Assembly: GCF_900128925.1 (NCBI RefSeq) | Contig: NZ_FQUJ01000017.1 | Span: 1 to 64,000, forward strand | Direction of reading: 5' to 3' | Length of the DNA: 64,000 nt | Source of the DNA: Modicisalibacter ilicicola DSM 19980 | Lineage (GTDB): Bacteria > Pseudomonadota > Gammaproteobacteria > Pseudomonadales > Halomonadaceae | Shown here: positions 57,378 through 64,000 of the stretch, one piece after another | Numbering within the stretch: the first letter of the stretch is position 1 | How the letters are laid out: each line of letters opens with the position of its first letter | The notes under the pieces: generated by a model | What the model was told of the DNA's origin: nothing | The model's database searches: none | Seen by the model: only the letters and a program-made list of their open reading frames with translations | Translations under genes and position numbers: made by a program

Positions 57378-59179
57378 CGCGCCTCGATGGCCGCGGCAGG
57401 CTCGGGGCTCGAGAACAGGAACCCCTGGCACTGCTGACAACCGTTTTCTATCAGGAAGTCTCGCTGGGCGGCATTCTCCACGCCTTCGGCGATGACCTCC
57501 AGCTTCAGTCCTCGCGCCATGGCCAGCACCGCCGCCACGATGGACGCATCGCCACGGTCCCTGGGCAGGGCACGAGTGAACATGCGATCCAGCTTGAGCT
57601 TGTCGACGGGCAACCTCTTGAGGTAGGCCAGGGAGGAGTAGCCGGTACCGAAGTCGTCGATGGCAATGGGATGCCCATTGTCACGCAGGGCCTTGAGCCG
57701 TGGGGAGATATCGCCTGCGCGCTCGTCGAGCAGCACCGACTCGGTCAACTCGAGTCCCAGCAGTTGCGGGGGCACGTTGTGCTGGGCCAGGGAGGCAGCG
57801 ATACGCGACTCGAGGTCCCCCTGGATCAGTTGCAGCACCGAGATGTTGACCCAGACCGAGACCCGCGGCCCGCCATTGGTCAGCCAGTGCCCCTGTTGCG
57901 CCACGGCCTGCTCGATGACCCAACTGCCCAGCACGGCCATCAGGCCATGCCGTTCGGCCACCGGGATGAAGTCGGAGGGAGCGATCATCCCCTGACTGGG
58001 ATGACGCCAGCGCAACAGTGCCTCCATCCCGGTCAGGAGGCCATCCTTCAACTGGTGCTGGGTATGGTAATGCAGCTCCAGCTGACCTCCCTGGGCCAGG
58101 GCGCGACGCAGTTCATTGACCAGCGCCAGCTGTCGATCTCCCTTGACTTCCAGGGAGGGCCGGAAGCGACGATCGTGGTTGCGACCATGACGCTTGGCAC
58201 TGTAGAGCGCCGACTCCAGGCGTTGCAGCAGCACGCCCGGCTCACTGCCATCCTCCGTGGCACGACAGCTGCCGATGGAGAACCCCAGACGCAATGAGTT
58301 GCCGCTGAATTCGAACGGCTCGCTGAGATGCTCCCGCAGCCCGGCGATCCATTTCTCGTGATCGTCGAAGGTGGTGGTGCGGATCACCATGAACTCGTCG
58401 CCGCCCAGTCGGCCGACCACCCCGCCGGCGACGACGGTCGCCAGGCGCTGGCCGAAACGCGCCAGCAGGCGATCGCCGCTGTCGACGCCCAGACCGTCGT
58501 TGACCGCCTTGAAACCGTCGATGTCGATCAGGGCCAGGTCGAGCCCCTCGCCGACGCGCAGATGCTGCAACCGTGCGGTGAGCACATCATGCAGACGGCG
58601 CCGATTGGGCAGCCCGGTCAGAGGATCCTCGAAGCCGATACGCCTCAGGTCCTGCTCCCGATCCTTGTGCCGGGAAATGTCGGTGAACATGCCGATGTAG
58701 TGGCTGACACGGCCCTTCTCGTCGACGAAGGCCTTGACGCGCAGCCACTCGGGATATTGGTCGCCCTGCTTGCGCTGGTTCCATATCTCGCCTTCCCAGC
58801 GCCCGGTGGTGCTCAGCGTCTGCCAGTAGCGCTCGTAGAACGCCTTGTCATGCCGGCCCGAGGCCAGCATGGAGGGATTCATTCCCAGGGCTTCCCGGTA
58901 CTCGTACCCGGTAATCCGGGTAAAGGCAGGATTGACGCTGATGATACGGTTGCGGGCATCACAGATCATGACACCGTCATCGGACAGCCTGAGCGCTTCC
59001 TCGTTGAGCCGTCGCAGGTGGTGCTCGCGGCGGACCTGGTACCAGACATCCAGCACGGCGATCACCACGATGGCGAGCGCCGCCAGCCTCAACGAGACAA
59101 AGGGTAGCCAAACCACCATCCCCAAGGCGGCAAGGCCCAGCCAGACCAATGGACGATTAAGTGAAAAGGAAGGCCACAT
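57347..59179 (-). CDS. PAS-GGDEF-EAL cyclic-di-GMP protein
   Basis: A 610-aa membrane protein with two N-terminal helices (about 8-48), a PAS sensor (about 60-175; ITGYEYREALGMNPSML and FTDISRHK), a GGDEF domain with intact GGDEF at 259-263, and an EAL domain (from about 345). The EAL domain has EAL in GMEALLRW, ELTES, DDFGTGYSSLAYLKRLPVDKLKLD and IAEGVE, so both cyclase and phosphodiesterase residues look complete. The inhibitory RxxD site before GGDEF is missing (VAGG instead). The net activity cannot be predicted. It overlaps DUF2878 convergently by 31 bp. Confidence 0.92.
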   Translation of the reverse strand: MWPSFSLNRPLVWLGLAALGMVVWLPFVSLRLAALAIVVIAVLDVWYQVRREHHLRRLNEEALRLSDDGVMICDARNRIISVNPAFTRITGYEYREALGMNPSMLASGRHDKAFYERYWQTLSTTGRWEGEIWNQRKQGDQYPEWLRVKAFVDEKGRVSHYIGMFTDISRHKDREQDLRRIGFEDPLTGLPNRRRLHDVLTARLQHLRVGEGLDLALIDIDGFKAVNDGLGVDSGDRLLARFGQRLATVVAGGVVGRLGGDEFMVIRTTTFDDHEKWIAGLREHLSEPFEFSGNSLRLGFSIGSCRATEDGSEPGVLLQRLESALYSAKRHGRNHDRRFRPSLEVKGDRQLALVNELRRALAQGGQLELHYHTQHQLKDGLLTGMEALLRWRHPSQGMIAPSDFIPVAERHGLMAVLGSWVIEQAVAQQGHWLTNGGPRVSVWVNISVLQLIQGDLESRIAASLAQHNVPPQLLGLELTESVLLDERAGDISPRLKALRDNGHPIAIDDFGTGYSSLAYLKRLPVDKLKLDRMFTRALPRDRGDASIVAAVLAMARGLKLEVIAEGVENAAQRDFLIENGCQQCQGFLFSSPEPAAAIEARYPATSRSTG

Positions 59180-59267
59180 GATTTCTCGTTATAGTGTCGG
59201 GTTTCCGGCTGATCGGGCATCATGCCCTGCCGGCTGACCGGGGCGCAAGCCGAAGTCCCAACGCATC

Positions 59268-59279
59268 GCGTTGCAACGC
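59268..59279. promoter_or_regulatory. Perfect palindrome upstream of fabA
   Basis: GCGTTGCAACGC is a perfect 12-bp palindrome in the 246-bp gap between the GGDEF-EAL gene and fabA, 147 bp before the fabA start. It could be an operator for either gene. I could not assign it to a known regulator of fabAB. Confidence 0.3.
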
Positions 59280-59425
59280 TTGTACCGCCGAACTAAGGTT
59301 TGCATCATGGCGTCGAGCGAGCAATGGCCGCCATGGTCCGCGTGCATTCGCCCCACACTGCCAGTAGACTAGGCGCGTCCGCGCGCGGTGCGGGACACGA
59401 CACTTCTGACCCCTGGAACGACTCA

Positions 59426-59941
59426 GTGACCAAGCAACACTCCTTTAATTACGAAGAGCTGCTGGCGTGCAGCCAGGGCGAACTGTTCGGCCCCGGCAAC
59501 GCCCAATTGCCGGCACCCAACATGCTGATGCTCGACCGCATCACGCGCATCGAGGAAACCGGCGGCCGCTACGGCAAGGGCGAGCTGATAGCCGAGTTGG
59601 ATATCCGGCCCGACCTGTGGTTCTTTGGCTGTCATTTCCCGGGGGACCCGGTGATGCCGGGTTGTCTGGGCCTGGATGCCATGTGGCAACTGGTCGGCTT
59701 CTACCTGGGCTGGCTTGGCCATCCGGGACGCGGGCGCGCGCTGGGATGCGGCGAGGTGAAATTCTCCGGTCAGGTCATGCCGGATGCCGAGAAGGTCACC
59801 TATCACATCCACGTCAAGCGGATCATCACGCGACGGCTCATCCTGGGCATTGCCGACGGCATTGTCGCGGTCGATGGCCGCGAGATCTATCAGGCCAACG
59901 ACTTGCGTGTCGGCCTGTTCACCTCCACAGCGAACTTCTGA
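59426..59941 (+). CDS. fabA: 3-hydroxydecanoyl-[ACP] dehydratase/isomerase
   Basis: FabA dehydrates 3-hydroxydecanoyl-ACP and isomerises the product to cis-3-decenoyl-ACP, the entry to unsaturated fatty acids. The GTG at 59426 gives 171 aa, the usual FabA length, with sequence (M)[21 protein letters not shown]. The active site His70 ([14 protein letters not shown]) and Asp84 ([10 protein letters not shown]) fall at the E. coli positions. It is followed 13 bp later by fabB, the standard fabAB operon. It supplies the unsaturated chains that the nearby methyltransferase would use. Confidence 0.96.
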   Translation: MTKQHSFNYEELLACSQGELFGPGNAQLPAPNMLMLDRITRIEETGGRYGKGELIAELDIRPDLWFFGCHFPGDPVMPGCLGLDAMWQLVGFYLGWLGHPGRGRALGCGEVKFSGQVMPDAEKVTYHIHVKRIITRRLILGIADGIVAVDGREIYQANDLRVGLFTSTANF

Positions 59942-59954
59942 TCAGGAGGCTTCC

Positions 59955-61172
59955 ATGCGACGAGTGGTCGTCACTGGCCTGGGCATCGTCTCCTGTCTTG
60001 GCAATGATCAGCACCAGGTGCTGGACGCGCTCAAGGCGGGTCGTTCGGGCATCCGTTTCAAAGAAGAGTATGCCGAACGCGGCTTCCGCAGTCATGTGGC
60101 TGGCGTGGTCGATATCGATCTCGATGCATTGGTCGATCGCAAGCAGCGCCGCTTCATGGGCGACGCCGCCGCGTACTCCTACGTCTCCATGGCCCAAGCC
60201 ATCGAGGATTCGGGATTGGCTCCGGAACAGGTTTCCAACGAGCGTACCGGCCTGATCGCCGGCTCCGGCGGCGCTTCCAGTGCCAACCAGGTCGAAGCCG
60301 CCGATGTGCTGCGCGAGAAGGGGCTGCGCCGTGTGGGGCCCTATCGCGTGACGCGTACCATGGGCAGCACGGTCTCCGCCTGTCTGGCCACGCCGTTCAA
60401 GATCAAGGGCGTCAACTACTCGATCTCCTCGGCCTGCGCCACCTCGGCCCACTGCATCGGCAACGCCATGGAACAGATCCAGATGGGCAAGCAGGATGTC
60501 GTGTTTGCCGGGGGCGGCGAGGAAGAGCACTGGACTCTTTCCTGCCTGTTCGATGCCATGGGCGCCCTGAGCACCGGCTACAACGACACGCCCGACAAGG
60601 CGTCCCGACCCTACGACAAGGCCCGGGACGGCTTCGTGATCGCCGGTGGCGGCGGCATGCTGGTGCTCGAGGAGCTCGAGCACGCCAGGGCGCGCGGCGC
60701 GAAGATCTACGCCGAGATCGTCGGCTACGGCGCCACCTCGGATGGCTACGACATGGTCGCCCCTTCCGGTGAAGGCGCCGTGCGCTGCATGCGCCAGGCG
60801 ATGGCGGGCATCAAGGGCAATATCGACTATATCAACACCCACGGGACCTCCACGCCGGTGGGCGACATGGCCGAACTCAAGGCGATTCGCGAGGTGTTCG
60901 GCGACCGTACACCGGCGATGAGCTCCACCAAGTCGCTGACCGGGCACTCCCTGGGCGCCACGGGGGTGCAGGAAGCCATCTACTCCCTGCTGATGATGGA
61001 GCACGGCTTCATCGCCGCCTCTGCGAACATCGAGGAACTCGACGATCAGGCAGCCGGTTTCGATATCGTGCGGGAACGCCGCGACGGCGCCGACGTGGAA
61101 CGCGTGCTGACCAACAGCTTCGGCTTCGGCGGTACCAACGCCTGTCTGGTCATGCAGCGTTTCCGCGACTGA
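59955..61172 (+). CDS. fabB: 3-oxoacyl-[ACP] synthase I
   Basis: FabB elongates the cis-unsaturated intermediates made by FabA. The 405-aa condensing enzyme has the nucleophile Cys161 in [14 protein letters not shown], and the catalytic histidines in [12 protein letters not shown] and [21 protein letters not shown] lies near the C-terminus. The ATG is preceded by AGGAGG. It ends the fabAB operon and is followed by a strong terminator. Confidence 0.97.
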   Translation: MRRVVVTGLGIVSCLGNDQHQVLDALKAGRSGIRFKEEYAERGFRSHVAGVVDIDLDALVDRKQRRFMGDAAAYSYVSMAQAIEDSGLAPEQVSNERTGLIAGSGGASSANQVEAADVLREKGLRRVGPYRVTRTMGSTVSACLATPFKIKGVNYSISSACATSAHCIGNAMEQIQMGKQDVVFAGGGEEEHWTLSCLFDAMGALSTGYNDTPDKASRPYDKARDGFVIAGGGGMLVLEELEHARARGAKIYAEIVGYGATSDGYDMVAPSGEGAVRCMRQAMAGIKGNIDYINTHGTSTPVGDMAELKAIREVFGDRTPAMSSTKSLTGHSLGATGVQEAIYSLLMMEHGFIAASANIEELDDQAAGFDIVRERRDGADVERVLTNSFGFGGTNACLVMQRFRD

Positions 61173-61195
61173 GGAACCGGCTGTATCCGAATCAG

Positions 61196-61220
61196 GGCGC
61201 CCCACTCGGGCGCCTTTTTT
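61196..61220 (+). terminator. Intrinsic terminator of fabAB
   Basis: A 7-bp stem GGCGCCC/GGGCGCC with loop CACTC is followed by six T (61215-61220), 23 nt after the fabB stop. Confidence 0.92.
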
Positions 61221-61236
61221 CATGGCCGATTCGCGG

Positions 61237-61998
61237 CTAGGTAGGCAGTTGCGGCGCCGGCGTCTCCAGAGGTCGGGCAGGCCGCGGCACCTCCGAGATG
61301 TCGATCAGTTGCGTTTCTATCCACGCCTCGACCTCGGCCAGCACCGCTTCGGGAGTGCGTCCCTGGGTGGCGATCGGCTCGCCCACCACGACCGACAGGC
61401 GCCCGGGGTTCTTGACCCAGTGCCGTCCCGGCCAGCGTTCGCCGGCATTGTGCGCGACCGGCAGCACCGGCACGCCGGCACGGCAGGCGATGACCGCACC
61501 GCTCTTGTTGTAGCGGCGCCGCTGCCCCGGCTCGACCCGGGTGCCTTCGGGAAAGATCAGCACGGACAGCCCTTCCTTGAGGCGCTGCGGCCCTTGGGAA
61601 AGCACCTGCTTCATGGCCCGGGCCGGCCGCGAGCGATCCAGGGCAATAGGATGCAGCAAGCGCAGCGCCCAGCCGAACAGCGGCAGGCGCAACAGTTCCT
61701 GCTTGAGCACGGTACACACCGGCGGCTTGAGCACCTGCAAAAAGAGGGTTTCCCATTCACACTGATGGTTGGCGAGGATCACCACCGGCCCGGTGGGCAC
61801 ATGCTCGCGCCCTCGCACCTCGTAGCGCACGCCGCAGATGAGCGCGAACCAGGCGACGATGAAATGGTTGTAGAGATTGAGCAGCTTGTAGCGGCCCGAG
61901 AGGGGCAGCAACGGAGTGATCGGCAGGCACAGGAGCCCGAAGAACAGGATGGCGAGAAAGTAGACCAGATAGAAGGTCAGGCTGCGCAGCGCATTCAT
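61237..61998 (-). CDS. 1-acyl-sn-glycerol-3-phosphate acyltransferase (PlsC-like)
   Basis: A 253-aa membrane acyltransferase that should acylate lysophosphatidic acid in phospholipid synthesis. It has two N-terminal helices (LTFYLVYFLAILFFGLLCLP), the motif NHQCEWET near residue 78 and FPEGTR near 151. The catalytic motif is H-x4-E, not the textbook H-x4-D; as I recall, a Pseudomonas subgroup also has HQSTWE. Start ATG 61998 overlaps the end of the RmlD-like gene by 4 nt. A longer open frame upstream lies within that gene. It converges on fabB. Confidence 0.88.
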   Translation of the reverse strand: MNALRSLTFYLVYFLAILFFGLLCLPITPLLPLSGRYKLLNLYNHFIVAWFALICGVRYEVRGREHVPTGPVVILANHQCEWETLFLQVLKPPVCTVLKQELLRLPLFGWALRLLHPIALDRSRPARAMKQVLSQGPQRLKEGLSVLIFPEGTRVEPGQRRRYNKSGAVIACRAGVPVLPVAHNAGERWPGRHWVKNPGRLSVVVGEPIATQGRTPEAVLAEVEAWIETQLIDISEVPRPARPLETPAPQLPT

Positions 61999-62870
61999 GG
62001 CCTCTCCTCCTGGGCCTGATAGGCATGGCACCAGGTATCCAGCATCCGTCCCAGCTCGAGCCGCCAGGGCTTCTGGTGCACACCGAAGACCTCGAGCACG
62101 CGCTGGCAGTTCAGTACTCGGCGCAGCGGCTGGTCGTGGTGATGATTGAGCGCCTTCAGCTCTCCCAGGGCCACCTTCCTGCCCAGCCCCTCGAGGCGCG
62201 TGTCGAGCTGCATGCGGACCGCAGAAGCAAAGGTATAGGCGCTGACCGGCTCGGTACCGGCCAGATGATAGGCGCCCCACCCCGTCGCTCCGCAATTCAG
62301 CTGTTGTAACATGCCGATCAGGGCCATGGCGGCAGCATCCGCCGAGATCGGGCAGAAGACGATATCCTCGGCCGCACTGACGCGCTGTCCGGCCAGCAGC
62401 CGGTCGATCAGGCCGGGAAGCCAGGCATCGCTGCCCTCGAGAGCGAACAGGGGGCCCAGCCGCACGATCACGTGCTCGGGAAGGCTCTCGCGGATACGAT
62501 CGCCGGTCAGGATCAGCCGGCGCAGACTCTCGTCCCGGGGGCGGGGAATCACATGCTCGTCGATGGGCAGCTCGGCCCCGTCCTCGTAGAGCTGATCCGA
62601 GACACACCACACCAGGGCGATGCCGGCGTGCCGGCAGTAGGCCATGCAGCTCTCCACCGTTTCCGCGTGGGCGGTGACGGTGGCCGGGTTGGCCTCGCTC
62701 GGCCCAGCCAGGGGCGGAATGATCAGGGCGTCCGGCGAAATCTCCTCGAGCTGGCCGGGAGAGAGCGCAAGCGCCTCGGTGATCACCAGCTCGGTATCGC
62801 CGCGTCGGTTGGCTTCGCGCGCCAGCGCCAGACTGAGACAGTGACCGGCATCAAGAATCAGCAACTTCAC
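61995..62870 (-). CDS. RmlD-like sugar-nucleotide-binding/SDR protein
   Basis: A 291-aa extended SDR-like protein resembling dTDP-4-dehydrorhamnose reductase (RmlD_sub_bind). It has an N-terminal beta-alpha start KLLILDAGHCLSLALAREA where the usual GxxGxxG glycines are degenerate, then VWCVSDQLYEDGAELPIDE (compare the RmlD block STDYVFDG), and GWGAYHLAGTEPVSAYTFA. With the weak cofactor motif it may not be an active reductase. It is coupled by a 4-nt overlap to the acyltransferase gene; the link between them is unclear. Confidence 0.75.
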   Translation of the reverse strand: MKLLILDAGHCLSLALAREANRRGDTELVITEALALSPGQLEEISPDALIIPPLAGPSEANPATVTAHAETVESCMAYCRHAGIALVWCVSDQLYEDGAELPIDEHVIPRPRDESLRRLILTGDRIRESLPEHVIVRLGPLFALEGSDAWLPGLIDRLLAGQRVSAAEDIVFCPISADAAAMALIGMLQQLNCGATGWGAYHLAGTEPVSAYTFASAVRMQLDTRLEGLGRKVALGELKALNHHHDQPLRRVLNCQRVLEVFGVHQKPWRLELGRMLDTWCHAYQAQEERP

Positions 62871-62910
62871 GATGCTTCCTTTTCCACGAATGCAACATCG
62901 ATATCATGAC

Positions 62911-63525
62911 ATGGGCCTTCCGGAAATGATCGATAGCACCTCCCTGCCCCGTGCCTTCTATGCGCGCCCCTCGCTGGAAGTCGCCCGCGACCTGCTGGGT
63001 CGCCACCTGGTCCATGAAAGCAACGGGGAACGCCTGGTGGGCCGAATCGTCGAGACCGAAGCCTACGGCGGTGCCGAGGACAGCGCCAGCCACGCCTCCC
63101 GGGGCCTGACACGACGCACTTCTCCCATGTTTGGTCCGGCGGGGCATGCGTATATCTACCTGATCTATGGTATCCATGACATGCTCAACCTGGTCACCGA
63201 GTCCCCGGGCAAGGCCGGGGCCGTATTGCTCAGGGCCATCGCCCCGGTTGCGGGCGAAGCGTCGATGGTGAGGCACCGCGGTGGCAGGCGTCGCGATCTG
63301 GCCAATGGCCCTGGCAAGCTGACTCAGGCGATGGGCGTCACCCTGGCCGAGTTCAATCGCCACGACCTGTGTCAAGGCGATCGCCTGTGGCTGGCGCCTG
63401 GTGAACCGGTCGACGATCACCTGGTCACCGCAGGCCCGCGTGTCGGCATCCCCTATGCCGAGCCAAGGGACCGGGAAGCGCCCTGGCGTCTACGCTGCCC
63501 TGCGGCTGTCCGGGGGGCTTCCTAG
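62911..63525 (+). CDS. 3-methyladenine DNA glycosylase (Mpg/AAG family)
   Basis: A 204-aa base-excision repair enzyme of the alkyladenine glycosylase family. Motifs are [30 protein letters not shown] (catalytic Glu and Tyr), [23 protein letters not shown] and [12 protein letters not shown]. It removes 3-methyladenine and related damaged purines. The start is uncertain: ATG 62911 or 62926; neither has a clear ribosome-binding site. It is divergent from the RmlD-like gene and its 3' end overlaps that of ssb by 4 nt. Confidence 0.9.
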   Translation: MGLPEMIDSTSLPRAFYARPSLEVARDLLGRHLVHESNGERLVGRIVETEAYGGAEDSASHASRGLTRRTSPMFGPAGHAYIYLIYGIHDMLNLVTESPGKAGAVLLRAIAPVAGEASMVRHRGGRRRDLANGPGKLTQAMGVTLAEFNRHDLCQGDRLWLAPGEPVDDHLVTAGPRVGIPYAEPRDREAPWRLRCPAAVRGAS

Positions 63526-64000
63526 AACGGGATCTCGTCGTCGAAATCGTCGAAGCTGCCGGGATTGGGTGCCCCGTAGTTGTTGCCCTGCTGCGGCGCA
63601 CCGCCTTGCCCGCCCTGGGCTGGAGGCTGCTGAGCCGGGCGCTGCCCCTGTCCGCCCTGCTGGCCATAGCCGCCCTGGGGCGCATTGCCATACCCCCCCT
63701 GCTGGGGTTGCTGAGCATAGTCGCCGCCGCCCTGACCACCCCGGGAATCGAGCATCTGCATGTCGTTGGCGACGATCTCGGTGCTGTAGCGATCCTGGCC
63801 GTCCTGGCCTTGCCACTTGCGGGTCTGCAGGCGCCCCTCGATGTAGATGCGCGAGCCTTTCTTGACGTACTGCTGGGCGATCTCCGCCAGCTTGTTGAAC
63901 AACACCACGCTGTGCCACTCGGTACGCTCCTGACGCTGGCCGCTCTGGCGGTCTGTCCAGGTATCGGTGGTGGCGATACGCAGGTTGGCCACCGGGTTGC
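63522..64000 (-). CDS. ssb: Single-stranded DNA-binding protein (5' end outside window)
   Basis: SSB coats single-stranded DNA in replication, recombination and repair. The visible part begins within the OB fold at [32 protein letters not shown]-like sequence; about 25 N-terminal residues lie beyond the right edge. The linker is very rich in Gly and Gln (repeats of QQGGYG and QGGQG type). The C-terminal acidic tip DDFDDEIPF, which binds partner proteins, is intact. The apparent internal start (GTG at 63990-63992) is the family's Val-Ala-Asn and not a true start. Confidence 0.95.
   Translation of the reverse strand, partial: NPVANLRIATTDTWTDRQSGQRQERTEWHSVVLFNKLAEIAQQYVKKGSRIYIEGRLQTRKWQGQDGQDRYSTEIVANDMQMLDSRGGQGGGDYAQQPQQGGYGNAPQGGYGQQGGQGQRPAQQPPAQGGQGGAPQQGNNYGAPNPGSFDDFDDEIPF

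Noticed and set aside
59276-59290. CTTGTACC upstream of fabA as a LitR-type site
   Set aside because: Only six bases agree and there is no symmetrical partner half; too weak to link fabA to the regulon.
63560-63730. Tandem repeat near the right edge
   Set aside because: It is the Gly/Gln-rich linker of SSB, coding sequence with imperfect repeats and usual for the family.
63990-63992. GTG as the real start of ssb
   Set aside because: The reading frame stays open to the window edge and the Val-Ala-Asn residues are inside the conserved OB fold; the true start lies beyond 64000.

Overview
The window comes from a GC-rich gammaproteobacterium, most likely a member of the Halomonadaceae (Halomonas or a relative). 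The 5' end of a 16S rRNA gene with a Halomonas-like V1/V2 region lies at the left edge. Gene order also follows Oceanospirillales/Pseudomonas chromosomes: clpB-pgeF-rluD-bamD, rplU-rpmA-obgE-proB, and rpsT-murJ-ribF-ileS-lspA-fkpB-ispH followed by the pil minor-pilin genes. I see no phage, plasmid, CRISPR array or complete insertion sequence. Most of the window is ordinary chromosome; the accessory material lies mainly between about 34 and 59 kb.

Left part (1-13.6 kb): start of an rrn operon on the minus strand with its P1 promoter and boxA; pssA; ilvC with its divergent activator gene ilvY; ilvI-ilvH; clpB behind a near-consensus sigma-32 promoter; rluD-pgeF; bamD; nadE; and a small zinc-ribbon membrane protein. 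Region 13.7-21 kb encodes type IV pilus priming functions: a FimT/FimU-like pseudopilin on the plus strand, facing an operon pilV-pilW-pilX-pilY1-pilE on the minus strand. Two short palindromic mobile-looking repeats sit between their 3' ends. Region 21-34 kb is a housekeeping block: ispH, fkpB, lspA, ileS, ribF, murJ, rpsT, proB, obgE, rpmA, rplU, ispB and tRNA-Pro(CGG). A third copy of the palindromic repeat sits between obgE and proB.

Region 34-47.5 kb is mixed. It holds a DUF2177 membrane protein, an ATP-grasp ligase next to an S15/CocE-type hydrolase, a VOC protein and a small membrane protein. It also holds a catabolic cassette (FCD-type GntR regulator, M20 amidohydrolase, DUF1028 protein, YfcC-type transporter) flanked by 59-bp direct repeats with 85% identity, then a TlpA-like thioredoxin and rapA.

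Region 47.5-57.4 kb looks like one light/photo-oxidative-stress regulon. It contains a MerR/LitR-type regulator without the cobalamin-ligating histidine, a photolyase, an NAD(P)/FAD oxidoreductase with a CbiX-like chelatase, and a five-gene operon: SDR, FAD amine-oxidase-like protein, DUF1365, cyclopropane/furan fatty-acid methyltransferase and DUF2878. A near-identical 19-bp motif containing ACAAATATTGTAC precedes two of the transcription units, and a related site precedes the regulator. This is the most interesting system in the window. The right end has a PAS-GGDEF-EAL protein, fabA-fabB (unsaturated fatty-acid synthesis), a PlsC-like acyltransferase with an RmlD-like protein, a 3-methyladenine DNA glycosylase and a partial ssb.
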